Notes: generated by a model from the letters alone, not told the origin. Positions 1-8,502 are shown, numbered from the stretch's first letter. The stretch: 64,000 bases of DNA from UBA3792 sp045114775 (GCA_045114775.1 JBGULC010000008.1:248001-312000), one strand, 5' to 3'. A program made the numbers and translations.

Positions 1-92
1 CGTATCCTATAACACCCTGTCCGAATGCAAGGCGATCCTTGTCCTGCTCGGATAAAGCATGATCCGGAAAGGATCGTAAACCCGATCTTTCC

Positions 93-120
93 GAGGAGGC
101 AGTCGGCCTCCTCTTTTTTT
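93..120 (+). terminator. Rho-independent terminator of an upstream gene
   Basis: An 8-bp perfect stem (93-100 with 106-113, loop agtcg) is followed by seven T. It ends a rightward transcript that enters from outside the window. Two forward frames stay open to stops at 53-55 and 58-60, but too little sequence is present to say which one codes. Confidence 0.85.
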
Positions 121-318
121 ATTCGCAAATCCGAAGCCGTTACGTTCATCCCTCGCAAATGAACATAATATCGTCTATATTTGTTACTTTGATCGTTATA
201 AATCAGCATTGACATAAAATATCCCATTATACTTTACACCTTGTTCACATTTTATTCAAGTCTTGTTCATACTTTTATCGTTCTTTTTTGGCGTTTCCTT
301 CATAATTTGCTGTCAATT

Positions 319-347
319 TTGACACATTTCTCCTTTATACTCTTAAT
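319..347 (+). promoter_or_regulatory. Sigma-A type promoter
   Basis: A perfect TTGACA (319-324) and CTTAAT (342-347) are separated by 17 nt. The expected transcription start lies only about 5 nt before the ribosome binding site of the tiny ORF at 374. The 120-318 stretch to the left is AT-rich and has no gene; it contains CTTGTTCA twice (240-247 and 262-269), 22 bp apart. Confidence 0.55.
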
Positions 348-373
348 CAGATACAAGAAAGGAGATTTTTGTG

Positions 374-484
374 ATGAATAACGCTGAGATGAAGAAATTG
401 TATCGCCGGATCGAACGTGCCTCGCACCTGCGTTCGTATGTGTTCTATCGGAAGCTGGCTTCCCTGCTCTGCAGCTTATTTTGA
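374..484 (+). CDS. Small basic ORF of 36 residues, unknown function
   Basis: This short ORF is not recognised. It has a good ribosome binding site (AAGAAAGGAG, 357-364 region) about 9 nt before the ATG, a promoter just upstream and a terminator at 571-594, so it has the parts of an independent small gene. The peptide starts MNNAEMKKLYRRIERASHLR and ends in a short hydrophobic stretch with one Cys (ASLLCSLF). It is rich in Arg and Lys, and no membrane span long enough to be certain is present. It could be a small regulatory peptide or a leader peptide. Coding status rests only on the translation signals. Confidence 0.4.
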   Translation: MNNAEMKKLYRRIERASHLRSYVFYRKLASLLCSLF

Positions 485-562
485 TCGGAAGCGCTGATCG
501 CGCTCTCACCGTCCCTTCGGGAGTCGATTTTCCTTTACGGGATCCATATCCCTATATTTGAA

Positions 563-600
563 TGAAAAAAAGAAGCGGATCGTTTTCCGCTTCTTTTGCG
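563..600. terminator. Bidirectional terminator
   Basis: A 9-bp perfect stem (571-579 with 586-594) has an A-rich run on its left and a T-run on its right, so it can stop transcripts from both sides: the tiny ORF from the left and the phosphoesterase gene from the right. Confidence 0.8.
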
Positions 601-611
601 TTATCTTTTGT

Positions 612-1769
612 TCAGTGTTCGATCCGCCACGGCAGCGGCAGCGTAAACTCCTCGTTCTTTTCATCGAACGGATAATACTCCTCCCGGTTCTCCGGATCGT
701 TGAACCGGTTGAAGTCTTCGAGCAGCGGCGAATAGGTCAGATTCTTCAGCGTTCCGTCCGCCTCATTGATTTGCATGAGCCTCAGATATCCTCCGCCCCC
801 GTCGTGCAGCGAAGCCTGATAATTGAACAGCATCTGGTAGACCGTCCGATCCGCTTTCCCGTCTCCGTCGTCGTCGAACGATTCCGGGAAGCAGTATGCG
901 CCGTACTTATGTCCGCACAGAACCATATAGAGGTTCGGGCATTTTTGAACGACCTTTCCGTACCACTTTTTTCCGTCCTCGGAAAGCGTCTGCGTCTTGG
1001 TATAGTAGTCGTGCAGGCACAGAACGCCCACGCGGTCCGGGAACTGTCCGAAAACGCTCTTTACCCATTTGATCGCCTGATCGGTCGGCGCGAAGCCCAT
1101 ATACACAAACAGATACTCGGTGCTGCCGATCGTGATAAGATCGTAATGCCCGCGGTTGTTTTCAAAGCTGCCGCCGTACCACGGTTTGTCCTTGTACCGC
1201 TTCTCGCCGAAGCGCTTGCAGAATGTTTTGTAACCGATCGGGTCAAGAACGTCGTGGTTCCCGGCAAGAACGCCGTTCGGGATGTCGTCGATATAGGACT
1301 GCGCACGGTCCGCAACGTCCCATTCCGAATCAAGGTCCGTATTGTGCACAAGATCCCCGGTATTGATGATGTATTGAAGGTTCAGCTCCTCGCGGTGATC
1401 GCGTAAGAACGACGTCATTGCGTAATATGTTTCCGGGAACTTCTTGGAATAATGCTGCGGATCGCTCATCCATGCGATCGTATAAACGCCCTCCGGCGCA
1501 ATGTAGGACGTCGCTGCCGGCTCCCGGCTCGGTTCGGGCGTGACCGGTTCCTCCGTCGGTCCGATCGGTTCCGGCGTGACCTCCGCAAACGCGGGCATGG
1601 TTGCCGGCGCCGCCGTTTCCTGTACCTCCTGCATCGGGATCAGCACGATATCGTCCGCGACAATCTCCGGCGCTTTTGTGGCCGGCGTCTGCGGCTCGTC
1701 CGTTTTTCCGCAGCCGATCAGCAAAAGCAGGCAGACCAGCAGAATCCATACGCTCTGAATACGCTTCAC
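612..1769 (-). CDS. Lipoprotein metallophosphoesterase (calcineurin-like)
   Basis: A predicted secreted, membrane-anchored phosphoesterase of 385 residues. A GTG start is chosen at 1769 because GGAGG lies 7 nt upstream and the protein then begins with a type II signal peptide ending in the lipobox LLIGC (Cys20). The frame stays open further upstream, but that extension has no export signal. Residues ~30-80 are a Pro/Thr/Glu-rich linker. The metallophosphoesterase motifs follow in order: MSDPQH, NTGDLVHN, AGNHD, LCLHD and CGHKYG, which supply the usual Asp, Asn and His metal ligands. The substrate is unknown. It is transcribed alone, from a near-consensus promoter (1798-1826) to a terminator (563-600). 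Confidence 0.85.
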   Translation of the reverse strand: MKRIQSVWILLVCLLLLIGCGKTDEPQTPATKAPEIVADDIVLIPMQEVQETAAPATMPAFAEVTPEPIGPTEEPVTPEPSREPAATSYIAPEGVYTIAWMSDPQHYSKKFPETYYAMTSFLRDHREELNLQYIINTGDLVHNTDLDSEWDVADRAQSYIDDIPNGVLAGNHDVLDPIGYKTFCKRFGEKRYKDKPWYGGSFENNRGHYDLITIGSTEYLFVYMGFAPTDQAIKWVKSVFGQFPDRVGVLCLHDYYTKTQTLSEDGKKWYGKVVQKCPNLYMVLCGHKYGAYCFPESFDDDGDGKADRTVYQMLFNYQASLHDGGGGYLRLMQINEADGTLKNLTYSPLLEDFNRFNDPENREEYYPFDEKNEEFTLPLPWRIEH

Positions 1770-1797
1770 AATACATCCTCCGCACGTTCTTTTCCAT

Positions 1798-1826
1798 ATC
1801 GTAGCACGATTGGAAAAGTCTGTCAA
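1798..1826 (-). promoter_or_regulatory. Sigma-A promoter of the phosphoesterase gene
   Basis: On the minus strand TTGACA (1826-1821) and TACGAT (1803-1798) are separated by exactly 17 nt, about 30 nt before the GTG start. No convincing sigma-F/G type promoter could be picked out for the divergent sigG gene in the same gap. Confidence 0.7.
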
Positions 1827-1890
1827 ATCCGTGCCTGTCGGTTTGCGTCCGGTACGCATTGGACAGACTACGGTTCGGAGGTGATTTTCA

Positions 1891-2664
1891 TTGCAGAAGG
1901 TGGAGATCACAAGTATCGATACCGCAAGCCTTCCCAGGCTGAAGCCCACGGAGATGCGCGCGCTTCTGGAAAAAGCCAAATCGGGCGACGAACAGGCGCG
2001 CGAGCGATTTATCTATTCCAATCTGCGCCTCGTACTTTCGGTCGTACAGCGATTTCAAGGACGCGGCGAGCCGGCGGACGATCTGTTTCAGGTCGGCTGC
2101 ATCGGGCTAATCAAATCGGTCGACGGCTTCGATCTCAGGCAGGACGTACGCTTTTCGACATATGCCGTTCCGATGATCGCTGGCGAGATCCGAAGGCACC
2201 TAAGAGATCACAGCGCCGTTCGCGTGCCGCGCTCCATGCGCGATACCGCTTACCGCGCTATGCAGTCGAAGCTGAAACTTACCGAAATGCTTTCACGGGA
2301 ACCGACCGTCGGCGAGATCGCAAAGGATCTGAACATTCCCGAGCCGGACGTCGTTTTTGCGCTTGACGCGATCTCGGACCCGGTCTCGCTCTACGACCCG
2401 GTGTTCAAGACGGAGGACGATACGCTCTGTGTGCTCGATCAGATCTGCGACCCGAAGGACAGCGAAGCAAGGCGCGTTGATTCGATCGCGCTGCGCGAGG
2501 GGATCTCCCGTCTCGGCGAACGCGATCAGAAGATCCTCAAACTCCGGTATTTCGCGTGCAAAACGCAGGTCGAAGTCTCCAAGGAAATCGGGATCTCGCA
2601 GGCGCAGGTCTCGCGGCTCGAAAAGAGCGCTTTGAAACAGCTCGAAAAGTATGTCCGCTCATGA
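1891..2664 (+). CDS. sigG: RNA polymerase sporulation sigma factor SigG
   Basis: Late forespore-specific sigma factor that directs RNA polymerase to germination and spore-protection genes after engulfment. The 257 residues match SigG length. The N-terminus VEITSIDTASLPRL is the typical SigG start; region 2 contains NLRLVLSVVQRF and DDLFQVGCIGLIKS, followed by FSTYAVPMIAGEIRRHLRD; region 4 ends with the HTH KEIGISQAQVSRLEKSALKQ. The start is TTG, fixed by a strong GGAGGTGAT ribosome binding site 5 nt upstream. The gene lies tail-to-tail with sigE and overlaps it by 6 nt, rather than following sigE in tandem as in Bacillus and many Clostridia. Confidence 0.95.
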   Translation: MQKVEITSIDTASLPRLKPTEMRALLEKAKSGDEQARERFIYSNLRLVLSVVQRFQGRGEPADDLFQVGCIGLIKSVDGFDLRQDVRFSTYAVPMIAGEIRRHLRDHSAVRVPRSMRDTAYRAMQSKLKLTEMLSREPTVGEIAKDLNIPEPDVVFALDAISDPVSLYDPVFKTEDDTLCVLDQICDPKDSEARRVDSIALREGISRLGERDQKILKLRYFACKTQVEVSKEIGISQAQVSRLEKSALKQLEKYVRS

Positions 2665-3372
2665 CTGCATCCGCACCATCTCGCGTTTCAGACGTTTCAT
2701 GATCCGCTTTTCGAGGCGGCTGATATAGCTCTGCGAAATGCCCATAGCGTCCGCGACCTGCTTCTGTGTCTGCACCTCGCCGTTTTTCAGGCCGAAGCGC
2801 ATATCGATGATATCCCGTTCGCGGTCCGAAAGCCTGCTGAGCGCCTTTTCAAGAAGCTCATGCTCGACCTCGTCCTCCATGTTGCGGCTGACGACGTCCG
2901 GATCGGTGCCGAGAACGTCGGAGAGCAGCAGCTCGTTGCCGTCCCAGTCTACGTTCAGAGGCTCCTCAAAGCTGACCTCGAGTTTCAGCTTGGTCGTGCG
3001 CCGCAGATGCATCAGGATCTCGTTTTCGATGCAGCGCGAGGCGTAGGTCGCAAGCTTGATCTTTTTCTCCGGTTTGAACGTTTCGACCGCCTTGATGAGT
3101 CCGATCGTCCCGATGCTGATGAGATCCTCAGTCTGTACGCCCGTATTGTCGAACTTTCGCGCGAGGTACACGACCAGCCGCAGATTGTGGACGATCAGCT
3201 TATCCTTCGCTTCCCTGTCGGTCGGCGCAAGCGCGATGCAGCGGGCTTCCTCCTCCGGATCGAGCGGCGGCGGAAGGCCTTCGTTTGCGTGAACGTACCA
3301 TAAGGTAGCGCGTTTGCCAAAGCGCAGCCGCACGAGCAGGCGCGACCACAGCCGAAGAAACCATGCAATCAT
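2659..3372 (-). CDS. sigE: RNA polymerase sporulation sigma factor SigE (pro-sigma-E)
   Basis: Early mother-cell sigma factor, made as an inactive precursor. The 237-residue length matches the family. Residues 1-27 (MIAWFLRLWSRLLVRLRFGK then RATLWYV) form the hydrophobic, basic pro-sequence that SpoIIGA removes; the mature part begins near EGLPPPLDPEEE. Core motifs include NLRLVVYLARKF, TEDLISIGTIGLIKAVETF, KLATYASRCIENEILMHLRR and the region-4 HTH ISQSYISRLEKRIMKRLKRE. The start is the ATG at 3372, with GGAGG 7 nt upstream. An in-frame ATG 18 nt upstream lacks as good a site. It is the last gene of the spoIIE-spoIIGA-sigE unit. Confidence 0.96.
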   Translation of the reverse strand: MIAWFLRLWSRLLVRLRFGKRATLWYVHANEGLPPPLDPEEEARCIALAPTDREAKDKLIVHNLRLVVYLARKFDNTGVQTEDLISIGTIGLIKAVETFKPEKKIKLATYASRCIENEILMHLRRTTKLKLEVSFEEPLNVDWDGNELLLSDVLGTDPDVVSRNMEDEVEHELLEKALSRLSDRERDIIDMRFGLKNGEVQTQKQVADAMGISQSYISRLEKRIMKRLKREMVRMQS

Positions 3373-4147
3373 CCTTTGTCCTCCATTCATACGGTAAAAG
3401 GCTCTCGGGCAGGATCGCCTGCGCCGCGCCGATCGGCTCGGGCGATTCCGCACAGACGCAGTCGACCGCAGCGTTCCCGTACTGCCCGAGCGTGACCGAG
3501 ACCGGCCGCTCGCCGTACAGGATCCCGCCGCCCGACAGCTTTTGAAACGGGATCGGCCGCGTCGGGCAATCGACGGGCCGGTCGATCAGTATCACCGGAA
3601 GCCCCGAGATCGGCTCCCGAAGAAGATTCCCGCTGTCGATCAGCGCGTCGAGCCGATAAACGTGTTCCTTTAGCTGCACGACGATCTCCGTATGGAGCGC
3701 ATGTCTCCGCCGGACCGAAAGCAGTCTTTTGATCAGCCGCGGGAGCAATATCGCCGCCAGCGCGGACATCAGCGCCGCGCGTACGGGCACCGTTCCCACG
3801 ATCGTTCCGTCCGCCGTGACACGACCGCCGAGCTGCACCGTGAGAAGCATCGCCGTCCCGCCGATCAGCGTCGCAGACAGCAGCAGAAACGGCAGCGACC
3901 GAAGCCGCATGCCGCGTCCGGGAAACAGCGTCAGGGAGAGGAACAGAAACGCCGGCAGCTTCAGATACAGTACGCGCAAAACCGGCAGATAAAACAGCGA
4001 AACAAGCGCATAGACTGCGCCGAACAGCGATATGCAGACCGTCGGCAGAAAGCGGATGCGGACGCCCATCCACGCAGCCGCCAGAAAGTACACGCAGCAG
4101 TTCATCAGCGTATTGTCGAAGAGAAACTGCTCGACGACGATCTTCAT
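3200..4147 (-). CDS. spoIIGA: Sigma-E processing aspartic peptidase SpoIIGA
   Basis: Membrane protease that cleaves the SigE pro-sequence once signalled from the forespore. Residues 1-145 hold about five membrane segments starting MKIVVEQFLFDNTLMN, typical of SpoIIGA. The C-terminal peptidase domain carries the single catalytic motif LIDSGN (Asp171), then GLPVILID and the late ILPESLL segment. Its ATG overlaps the spoIIE stop (ATGA), so the two are translationally coupled. Oddly, the frame does not stop before sigE: it runs 173 nt into it, so residues ~259-315 (rich in Ala, Arg and Ser) are an out-of-frame reading of sigE. The functional protein probably ends near residue 258; a lost stop codon or a sequencing error is possible. 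Confidence 0.9.
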   Translation of the reverse strand: MKIVVEQFLFDNTLMNCCVYFLAAAWMGVRIRFLPTVCISLFGAVYALVSLFYLPVLRVLYLKLPAFLFLSLTLFPGRGMRLRSLPFLLLSATLIGGTAMLLTVQLGGRVTADGTIVGTVPVRAALMSALAAILLPRLIKRLLSVRRRHALHTEIVVQLKEHVYRLDALIDSGNLLREPISGLPVILIDRPVDCPTRPIPFQKLSGGGILYGERPVSVTLGQYGNAAVDCVCAESPEPIGAAQAILPESLLPYEWRTKDDCMVSSAVVAPARAAALWQTRYLMVRSRKRRPSAAARSGGGSPLHRACADRQGSEG

Positions 4148-6396
4148 GCGACGTCGATTACCATCACCGTCATGTCATCCGTTCCGCCGTTTGCGCACGC
4201 CAGCTTCAGTAGCTGCTCGCCGGGCTTTGATCCGGATTGCCTTAGCTTAGCGATCGCCTTTTCGGCGCCTTCGGGCAGCGCGTCCTGCACACCGTCCGAA
4301 CAGAGCACGATCCGATCGTTCCGCTTCAGCGTCATGCGGATCACGCTCGGCTTCGCCTCGGCAAGTATCCCGCAGGGCAGCGCTTCGCCGACGATCGTGC
4401 TGACGGCGCCGTCGCGGATCAGAAAGCTCGGCGGCGCGCCGTATTTCAGCAGCTCCGCTTCGCCTGTGTTCAGATCTATGGAGACCGCGTCGAGCGTCGC
4501 GTACATCTCCGCATTGTTTTGTGCGAGCAGCATCCGGTTGACATTCTCATAGACGAGCTCCCGCTGCACGCCTGCATGATACAGGCGGAACAGAAGACGG
4601 ATCGCCGCTTCGCTCTCACTGCGCGCTTCCTTTCCCCTTCCCATGCCGTCCGACAGTGCGAAGCAGACGCGTCCGCCCGGGATCCGGCATTCTCCGGTCG
4701 CGTCGCCGCTCACCGAAGCGCCTTGCGGCATTCTGGACACGCAAGCCTCGGCATGCAGCTCCGCGTCCTGTTCAAAGGTGAACGAAACGCGCTGTGCGCT
4801 TTGTGCGACACGGATGCAGCGCAGCTTTGCTCTGCACGCCTCTTCCGCGGCGCGACGCACGTCGGAATGCCGAAGCTTCAGCGGTCTTGAAACGGCCAGG
4901 GCGACCGTATCCGTTCCGTCCGTGTTGTACAGCTCGACGGATTCGACCGTGACCCCAGCTTCCTTCAAGCGCTCCCGGATCGTTTCCTCCTTCCGGTCCG
5001 ATTCATGCGTACGCGCGCGCATCTGCCTTGCGTAGGTACACAGCGCGGCGCCTGCGCCCGCAAACTGCCGTTCAACAAAACCCGTTTGTTTCACCGACCG
5101 TTCGCTGATCGCGTTGCGGTTGACCGCTTGCCGATAGGAAAGCAGAATCGAAGCGCAAAGATCGCTGAAATGCCTGCACGTCTCGTCGATCGGTCCGATC
5201 GGCGTTACACGTTTTCCGTTTCCTGCGTCTTCGGCAATAGCAAGGACCGCTTCCTGCATTGCGTTCGCGTCCTTCCAGCAAAGTCGGCGCATTTCACATC
5301 CCTGACAGATCGCCAGCGCGCCCTGCACGGTCCATTTGGCGACGACGTCGTCCTGTTCCGGCGTGACGTGAAACATGCCGGAAAAGCCGCCGAGAAGCTT
5401 TCCCATCCGTTCCATCTCACGCGAAGCACGCTGTTCCGTTCTGCGGATGGCCGATGCGACCGTTTGTTCGGTATTCGGGCGCACGTCGGTATACCTGCGA
5501 AGGAATGCAAGCCAGTCCTTCGGGATCAGCAGGAACAGCAGCATGCCGCACAGCAGATTCGGCGCGCTGACCGTAAAAGCATTCGGCGCACGGAAGGTTT
5601 GAAACATGAATCCCGAAAGGATAAATGCGCTGACAATAAAGAGCTTCCCCTTCTCCCGAACCGCAGCCGCAGCGATCGCGCCGAGCGCGATACTGCCGAT
5701 CAGCAGCGGATCCGCTTTCGCATACAGCGTCAGCATGACCGACCAGAGGATCGCAGTCGCCGCGCCGAACACGCCGCGCGCCGAAACAGCCGTTGCAGAA
5801 AGCAGCAGAAGCAGCATAACCGGCATCGACCAATCGCCGAACGCCGCTTCGGATACGGAAAGCAAAAGCATGCCGATCCCCAATGCGATTGCGCCCTGCT
5901 GCACGTCCGGCAGAACATCCGAACGCGGAAACGTTCCGATCGTAAGCAGAATGCGGCGGAAGCAGAGACCCGCCAACACGGAGACCGCGATCGAGATTAC
6001 GCCGTATAGAAGCTCCTCCACCCCGGAGACGGCCGAGATCGGAAGCGTGACGAGGCTGACGAGCACGAAAATCAGGAACCGTGCGGAAAGGCTGCAGCGT
6101 TTGCGGGCAAGCAGCACGATTCTCGCGATGCCCCAGTAAAGCAGCGCGATCGCGATTCCCTGCCAGTATACCTGCGTCTCGGCGATCGCGCCCAAAACGA
6201 CGCCGCCGACGATCGCGCCGGGGCTGAGCCCGGCAAGACCGCATCCGAGAAGCAGTCCGAGCGACAGCGGCGTATGCAGCCCGTGCACGCGTACGCGCGA
6301 CAGCAGCAACGCGCCGAGAAATCCTCCGAGCAGCACCGCAGCGTTTTTCAGATTCCGGATCCTTTGTTCCTTTGTCCCGATGTCCTTCTTTTCCAT
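4144..6396 (-). CDS. spoIIE: Stage II sporulation protein E, membrane PP2C phosphatase
   Basis: SpoIIE dephosphorylates the anti-anti-sigma factor SpoIIAA to release sigma-F and also works at the polar septum with FtsZ. The 750 residues comprise roughly ten membrane helices (about 20-320), a central regulatory region with a Cys cluster CQGCEMRRLC near residue 363, and a C-terminal PP2C domain with LSDGMGRGKEA (about residue 580), LCSDGVQDAL and GGTDDMTVMV, which supply the metal-binding Asp residues. No good ribosome binding site precedes the ATG; a TAAAAT (6408-6403) lies 7 nt upstream, so the message may have little or no leader. It heads spoIIE-spoIIGA-sigE, an unusually compact cluster. 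Confidence 0.95.
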   Translation of the reverse strand: MEKKDIGTKEQRIRNLKNAAVLLGGFLGALLLSRVRVHGLHTPLSLGLLLGCGLAGLSPGAIVGGVVLGAIAETQVYWQGIAIALLYWGIARIVLLARKRCSLSARFLIFVLVSLVTLPISAVSGVEELLYGVISIAVSVLAGLCFRRILLTIGTFPRSDVLPDVQQGAIALGIGMLLLSVSEAAFGDWSMPVMLLLLLSATAVSARGVFGAATAILWSVMLTLYAKADPLLIGSIALGAIAAAAVREKGKLFIVSAFILSGFMFQTFRAPNAFTVSAPNLLCGMLLFLLIPKDWLAFLRRYTDVRPNTEQTVASAIRRTEQRASREMERMGKLLGGFSGMFHVTPEQDDVVAKWTVQGALAICQGCEMRRLCWKDANAMQEAVLAIAEDAGNGKRVTPIGPIDETCRHFSDLCASILLSYRQAVNRNAISERSVKQTGFVERQFAGAGAALCTYARQMRARTHESDRKEETIRERLKEAGVTVESVELYNTDGTDTVALAVSRPLKLRHSDVRRAAEEACRAKLRCIRVAQSAQRVSFTFEQDAELHAEACVSRMPQGASVSGDATGECRIPGGRVCFALSDGMGRGKEARSESEAAIRLLFRLYHAGVQRELVYENVNRMLLAQNNAEMYATLDAVSIDLNTGEAELLKYGAPPSFLIRDGAVSTIVGEALPCGILAEAKPSVIRMTLKRNDRIVLCSDGVQDALPEGAEKAIAKLRQSGSKPGEQLLKLACANGGTDDMTVMVIDVA

Positions 6397-6536
6397 ACCG
6401 GCATTTTACAGAACGATACCGGTGATTGTCCGGCGGTTTATGCGGCAAATACCCGTTTTTACCCGTCAGGATGCACCCGGCTTCGGCGCATCCCGTACCG
6501 TTCGCTGCTGTTTTGCCGCGATCCGTCAGAATCATC

Positions 6537-6565
6537 TTGCCCGTTTCTGTCGGATATGCTATAAT
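6537..6565 (+). promoter_or_regulatory. Sigma-A promoter of dapL-tmk
   Basis: TTGCCC (6537-6542), a 17-nt spacer and a perfect TATAAT (6560-6565). The expected start is about 20 nt upstream of dapL. Confidence 0.75.
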
Positions 6566-6592
6566 AACTTGATTGAAAATAGGAGGCTTCCC

Positions 6593-7822
6593 ATGTTTAT
6601 CGCAAACGGAGATTATGCAAACCTCAGGGGCAATTACCTGTTCTATGAAGTCGGCAAGCGTGCCCGCGCCTATCTGGAAGCGCATCCCGACGCAGACATC
6701 ATCCGCATGGGCATCGGCGACGTCACGCAGCCGCTCGTACCTGCAGTCATCGCCGCCATGCACCGCGCCGTCGACGAGATGAGCCGCGCCGAGACCTTCC
6801 ACGGTTACGCGCCAGATTTCGGCTATGAATTCCTGCGTGAAGCAATCCATAAGCGCGATTATCTGTCCCGCGGCATTCCCGTTTCGCAGGACGAGATCTT
6901 TGTTTCGGACGGTGCAAAATGCGACGTCGGCAATTTCCAGGAGCTGTTCTCGCGCAAAACCCGCATCGCGGTGCTCGACCCCGTCTACCCCGTCTACGTC
7001 GACACGAACGTTATGGGCGGCAGAAGCGGCGTCTTCGATCCCCTGAAGGGCGGCTACGCGAACATCACATACCTGCCAGCCACCGCGGAAAACGGATTCG
7101 TGCCGGAGCTTCCGAAGGAGCCGGTCGACGCGATCTATCTCTGCTATCCGAACAATCCGACCGGCGCGACGCTGACGCACGACCAGCTTCGTCTCTTCGT
7201 CGATTACTGCAACAAAACCGGAGCTCTGCTGCTCTACGATTCCGCGTACGAAGCATACATCCGCGATCCGAAGCTGCCGCATTCGATCTACGAGATCGAA
7301 GGTGCGCGTACCTGCGCGGTCGAGTTCCGTTCGATGAGCAAGACGGCGGGTTTCACCGGCACGCGCTGCGCCTATACGGTCGTGCCGAAGGACCTCGTCT
7401 CAAAGGACGAAGCCGGAAACGACGTGCATCTTCGCGATCTTTGGGCCCGCCGCATCTCGACGAAGTTCAACGGCGTCGCGTATGTCACGCAGGTCGCCGC
7501 CGCCGCCGCATACAACGAGGGTTACGGCGAGATCATGGACACGGTCGACTACTATATGGAAAACGCGCGCATCATCCGCACGTCGCTGGAAGCTGCGGGC
7601 TACACGGTCTACGGCGGGCAGAACGCGCCGTACGTCTGGATCAAGGTCCCCGGCGGCGACAGTTGGGCGTTCTACGACGAGCTTCTGGATCGCTGTCATA
7701 TCATCGGCACGCCGGGCGCGGGCTTCGGCAAAGCCGGCGAGGGCTATTTTCGCATGACGGCGTTCGCAACGCGTGAAAACACGATTCGTGCGATGGAGCG
7801 CATTCGGGAGGGACACGCATGA
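6593..7822 (+). CDS. dapL: LL-diaminopimelate aminotransferase
   Basis: PLP enzyme converting tetrahydrodipicolinate directly to LL-diaminopimelate, for lysine, peptidoglycan and (in spore formers) dipicolinate. The 409 residues fit the family. Visible are the N-terminal NGDYANLRGNYLF, the IRMGIGDVTQPL segment, the cofactor-binding CYPNNPTGA (Asn187/188), YDSAYE (Asp216) and the Schiff-base lysine in SMSKTAGF (Lys250), followed by the phosphate-binding GTRC. The ATG at 6593 is preceded by AGGAGG 6 nt away; the frame is open upstream without a second start signal. Its stop overlaps the start of tmk (ATGA). Confidence 0.95.
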   Translation: MFIANGDYANLRGNYLFYEVGKRARAYLEAHPDADIIRMGIGDVTQPLVPAVIAAMHRAVDEMSRAETFHGYAPDFGYEFLREAIHKRDYLSRGIPVSQDEIFVSDGAKCDVGNFQELFSRKTRIAVLDPVYPVYVDTNVMGGRSGVFDPLKGGYANITYLPATAENGFVPELPKEPVDAIYLCYPNNPTGATLTHDQLRLFVDYCNKTGALLLYDSAYEAYIRDPKLPHSIYEIEGARTCAVEFRSMSKTAGFTGTRCAYTVVPKDLVSKDEAGNDVHLRDLWARRISTKFNGVAYVTQVAAAAAYNEGYGEIMDTVDYYMENARIIRTSLEAAGYTVYGGQNAPYVWIKVPGGDSWAFYDELLDRCHIIGTPGAGFGKAGEGYFRMTAFATRENTIRAMERIREGHA

Positions 7823-8487
7823 CGAAGATCATTGCATTCGAGGGCATCGACGGAACAGGCAAAAGCGTGCAGATGGCGCGTCTTGCCGAAACGCTTCGAA
7901 ACCGCGGGCTGAAGGTCAAGGAGATCTCCTTCCCCATGTACGATACGTTTTTCGGCGAGATGGTCGGGCGGTACCTTTCTGCAAAAGACGGGATCGCCGC
8001 GAACACCGTGGACGGCAAGAGCATGGCGCTGTGGTTCGCTCTGGATCGGTTTGAGGCGTTCAAAACGCTCGATTATTCCGATGCGGACGTGCTTCTGATC
8101 AACCGCTATGTCCTTTCCAACGCGGTCTATCAGAGCATTCGCGACATTGATCTCGGCAAACCGGATATCCTTGATTTCTGTCTCGAGCTGGAGCACAGGC
8201 ATTTCGGGATCCCCGTGCCGGATCTGCATCTGGTGCTGGATATGGACACCGAAAGCGCCGCCGGAAACGTCGACAAGAAGGGCTTCCGCGATTACATCGG
8301 CAACGCCCGCGACGTCTACGAAAGCATCGACTCGATCCAGACCCGCGCGCGCGCCAAATACGCCGAGTATGCGCAGCGCATCCCGAACGTCGAGCTGATC
8401 CTCTGCACGGAAAACGGCGTGCTGATGCCGATCGAAAGGATTGCAAAACGCATCGAGGCTGTCGTCCTGCCTAAGCTCGGCTTCTGA
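7819..8487 (+). CDS. tmk: Thymidylate kinase
   Basis: Phosphorylates dTMP to dTDP with ATP. The 222 residues begin with the P-loop FEGIDGTGKS (residues 8-16) and contain FPMYDT, the RF dipeptide of the nucleoside pocket (LDRFEA) and a NRYVLSNAVYQ segment where most bacterial TMKs have DRY. Asn in place of Asp95 is a visible deviation, also seen in the more eukaryote-like branch of the family. The gene overlaps dapL by 4 nt and is followed by a strong bidirectional terminator, so dapL-tmk is a two-gene unit. Confidence 0.9.
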   Translation: MTKIIAFEGIDGTGKSVQMARLAETLRNRGLKVKEISFPMYDTFFGEMVGRYLSAKDGIAANTVDGKSMALWFALDRFEAFKTLDYSDADVLLINRYVLSNAVYQSIRDIDLGKPDILDFCLELEHRHFGIPVPDLHLVLDMDTESAAGNVDKKGFRDYIGNARDVYESIDSIQTRARAKYAEYAQRIPNVELILCTENGVLMPIERIAKRIEAVVLPKLGF

Positions 8488-8502
8488 ACCTGTCCAAAAC
8501 GC

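Noticed and set aside
2..60. Possible C-terminal end of a gene entering from the left
   Set aside because: Two forward frames are open to stops at 53-55 and 58-60, with only 17-19 codons each; nothing recognisable, so no CDS is called.
120..370. Second promoter TTGACA (209-214) with TATACT (228-233)
   Set aside because: The spacer is only 13 nt, too short for a sigma-A promoter.
5417..7282. 621-codon open frame on the minus strand over spoIIE/dapL
   Set aside because: It lies antisense to dapL and out of frame in spoIIE, is Arg-rich and lacks any family motif: a shadow of GC-rich coding DNA.
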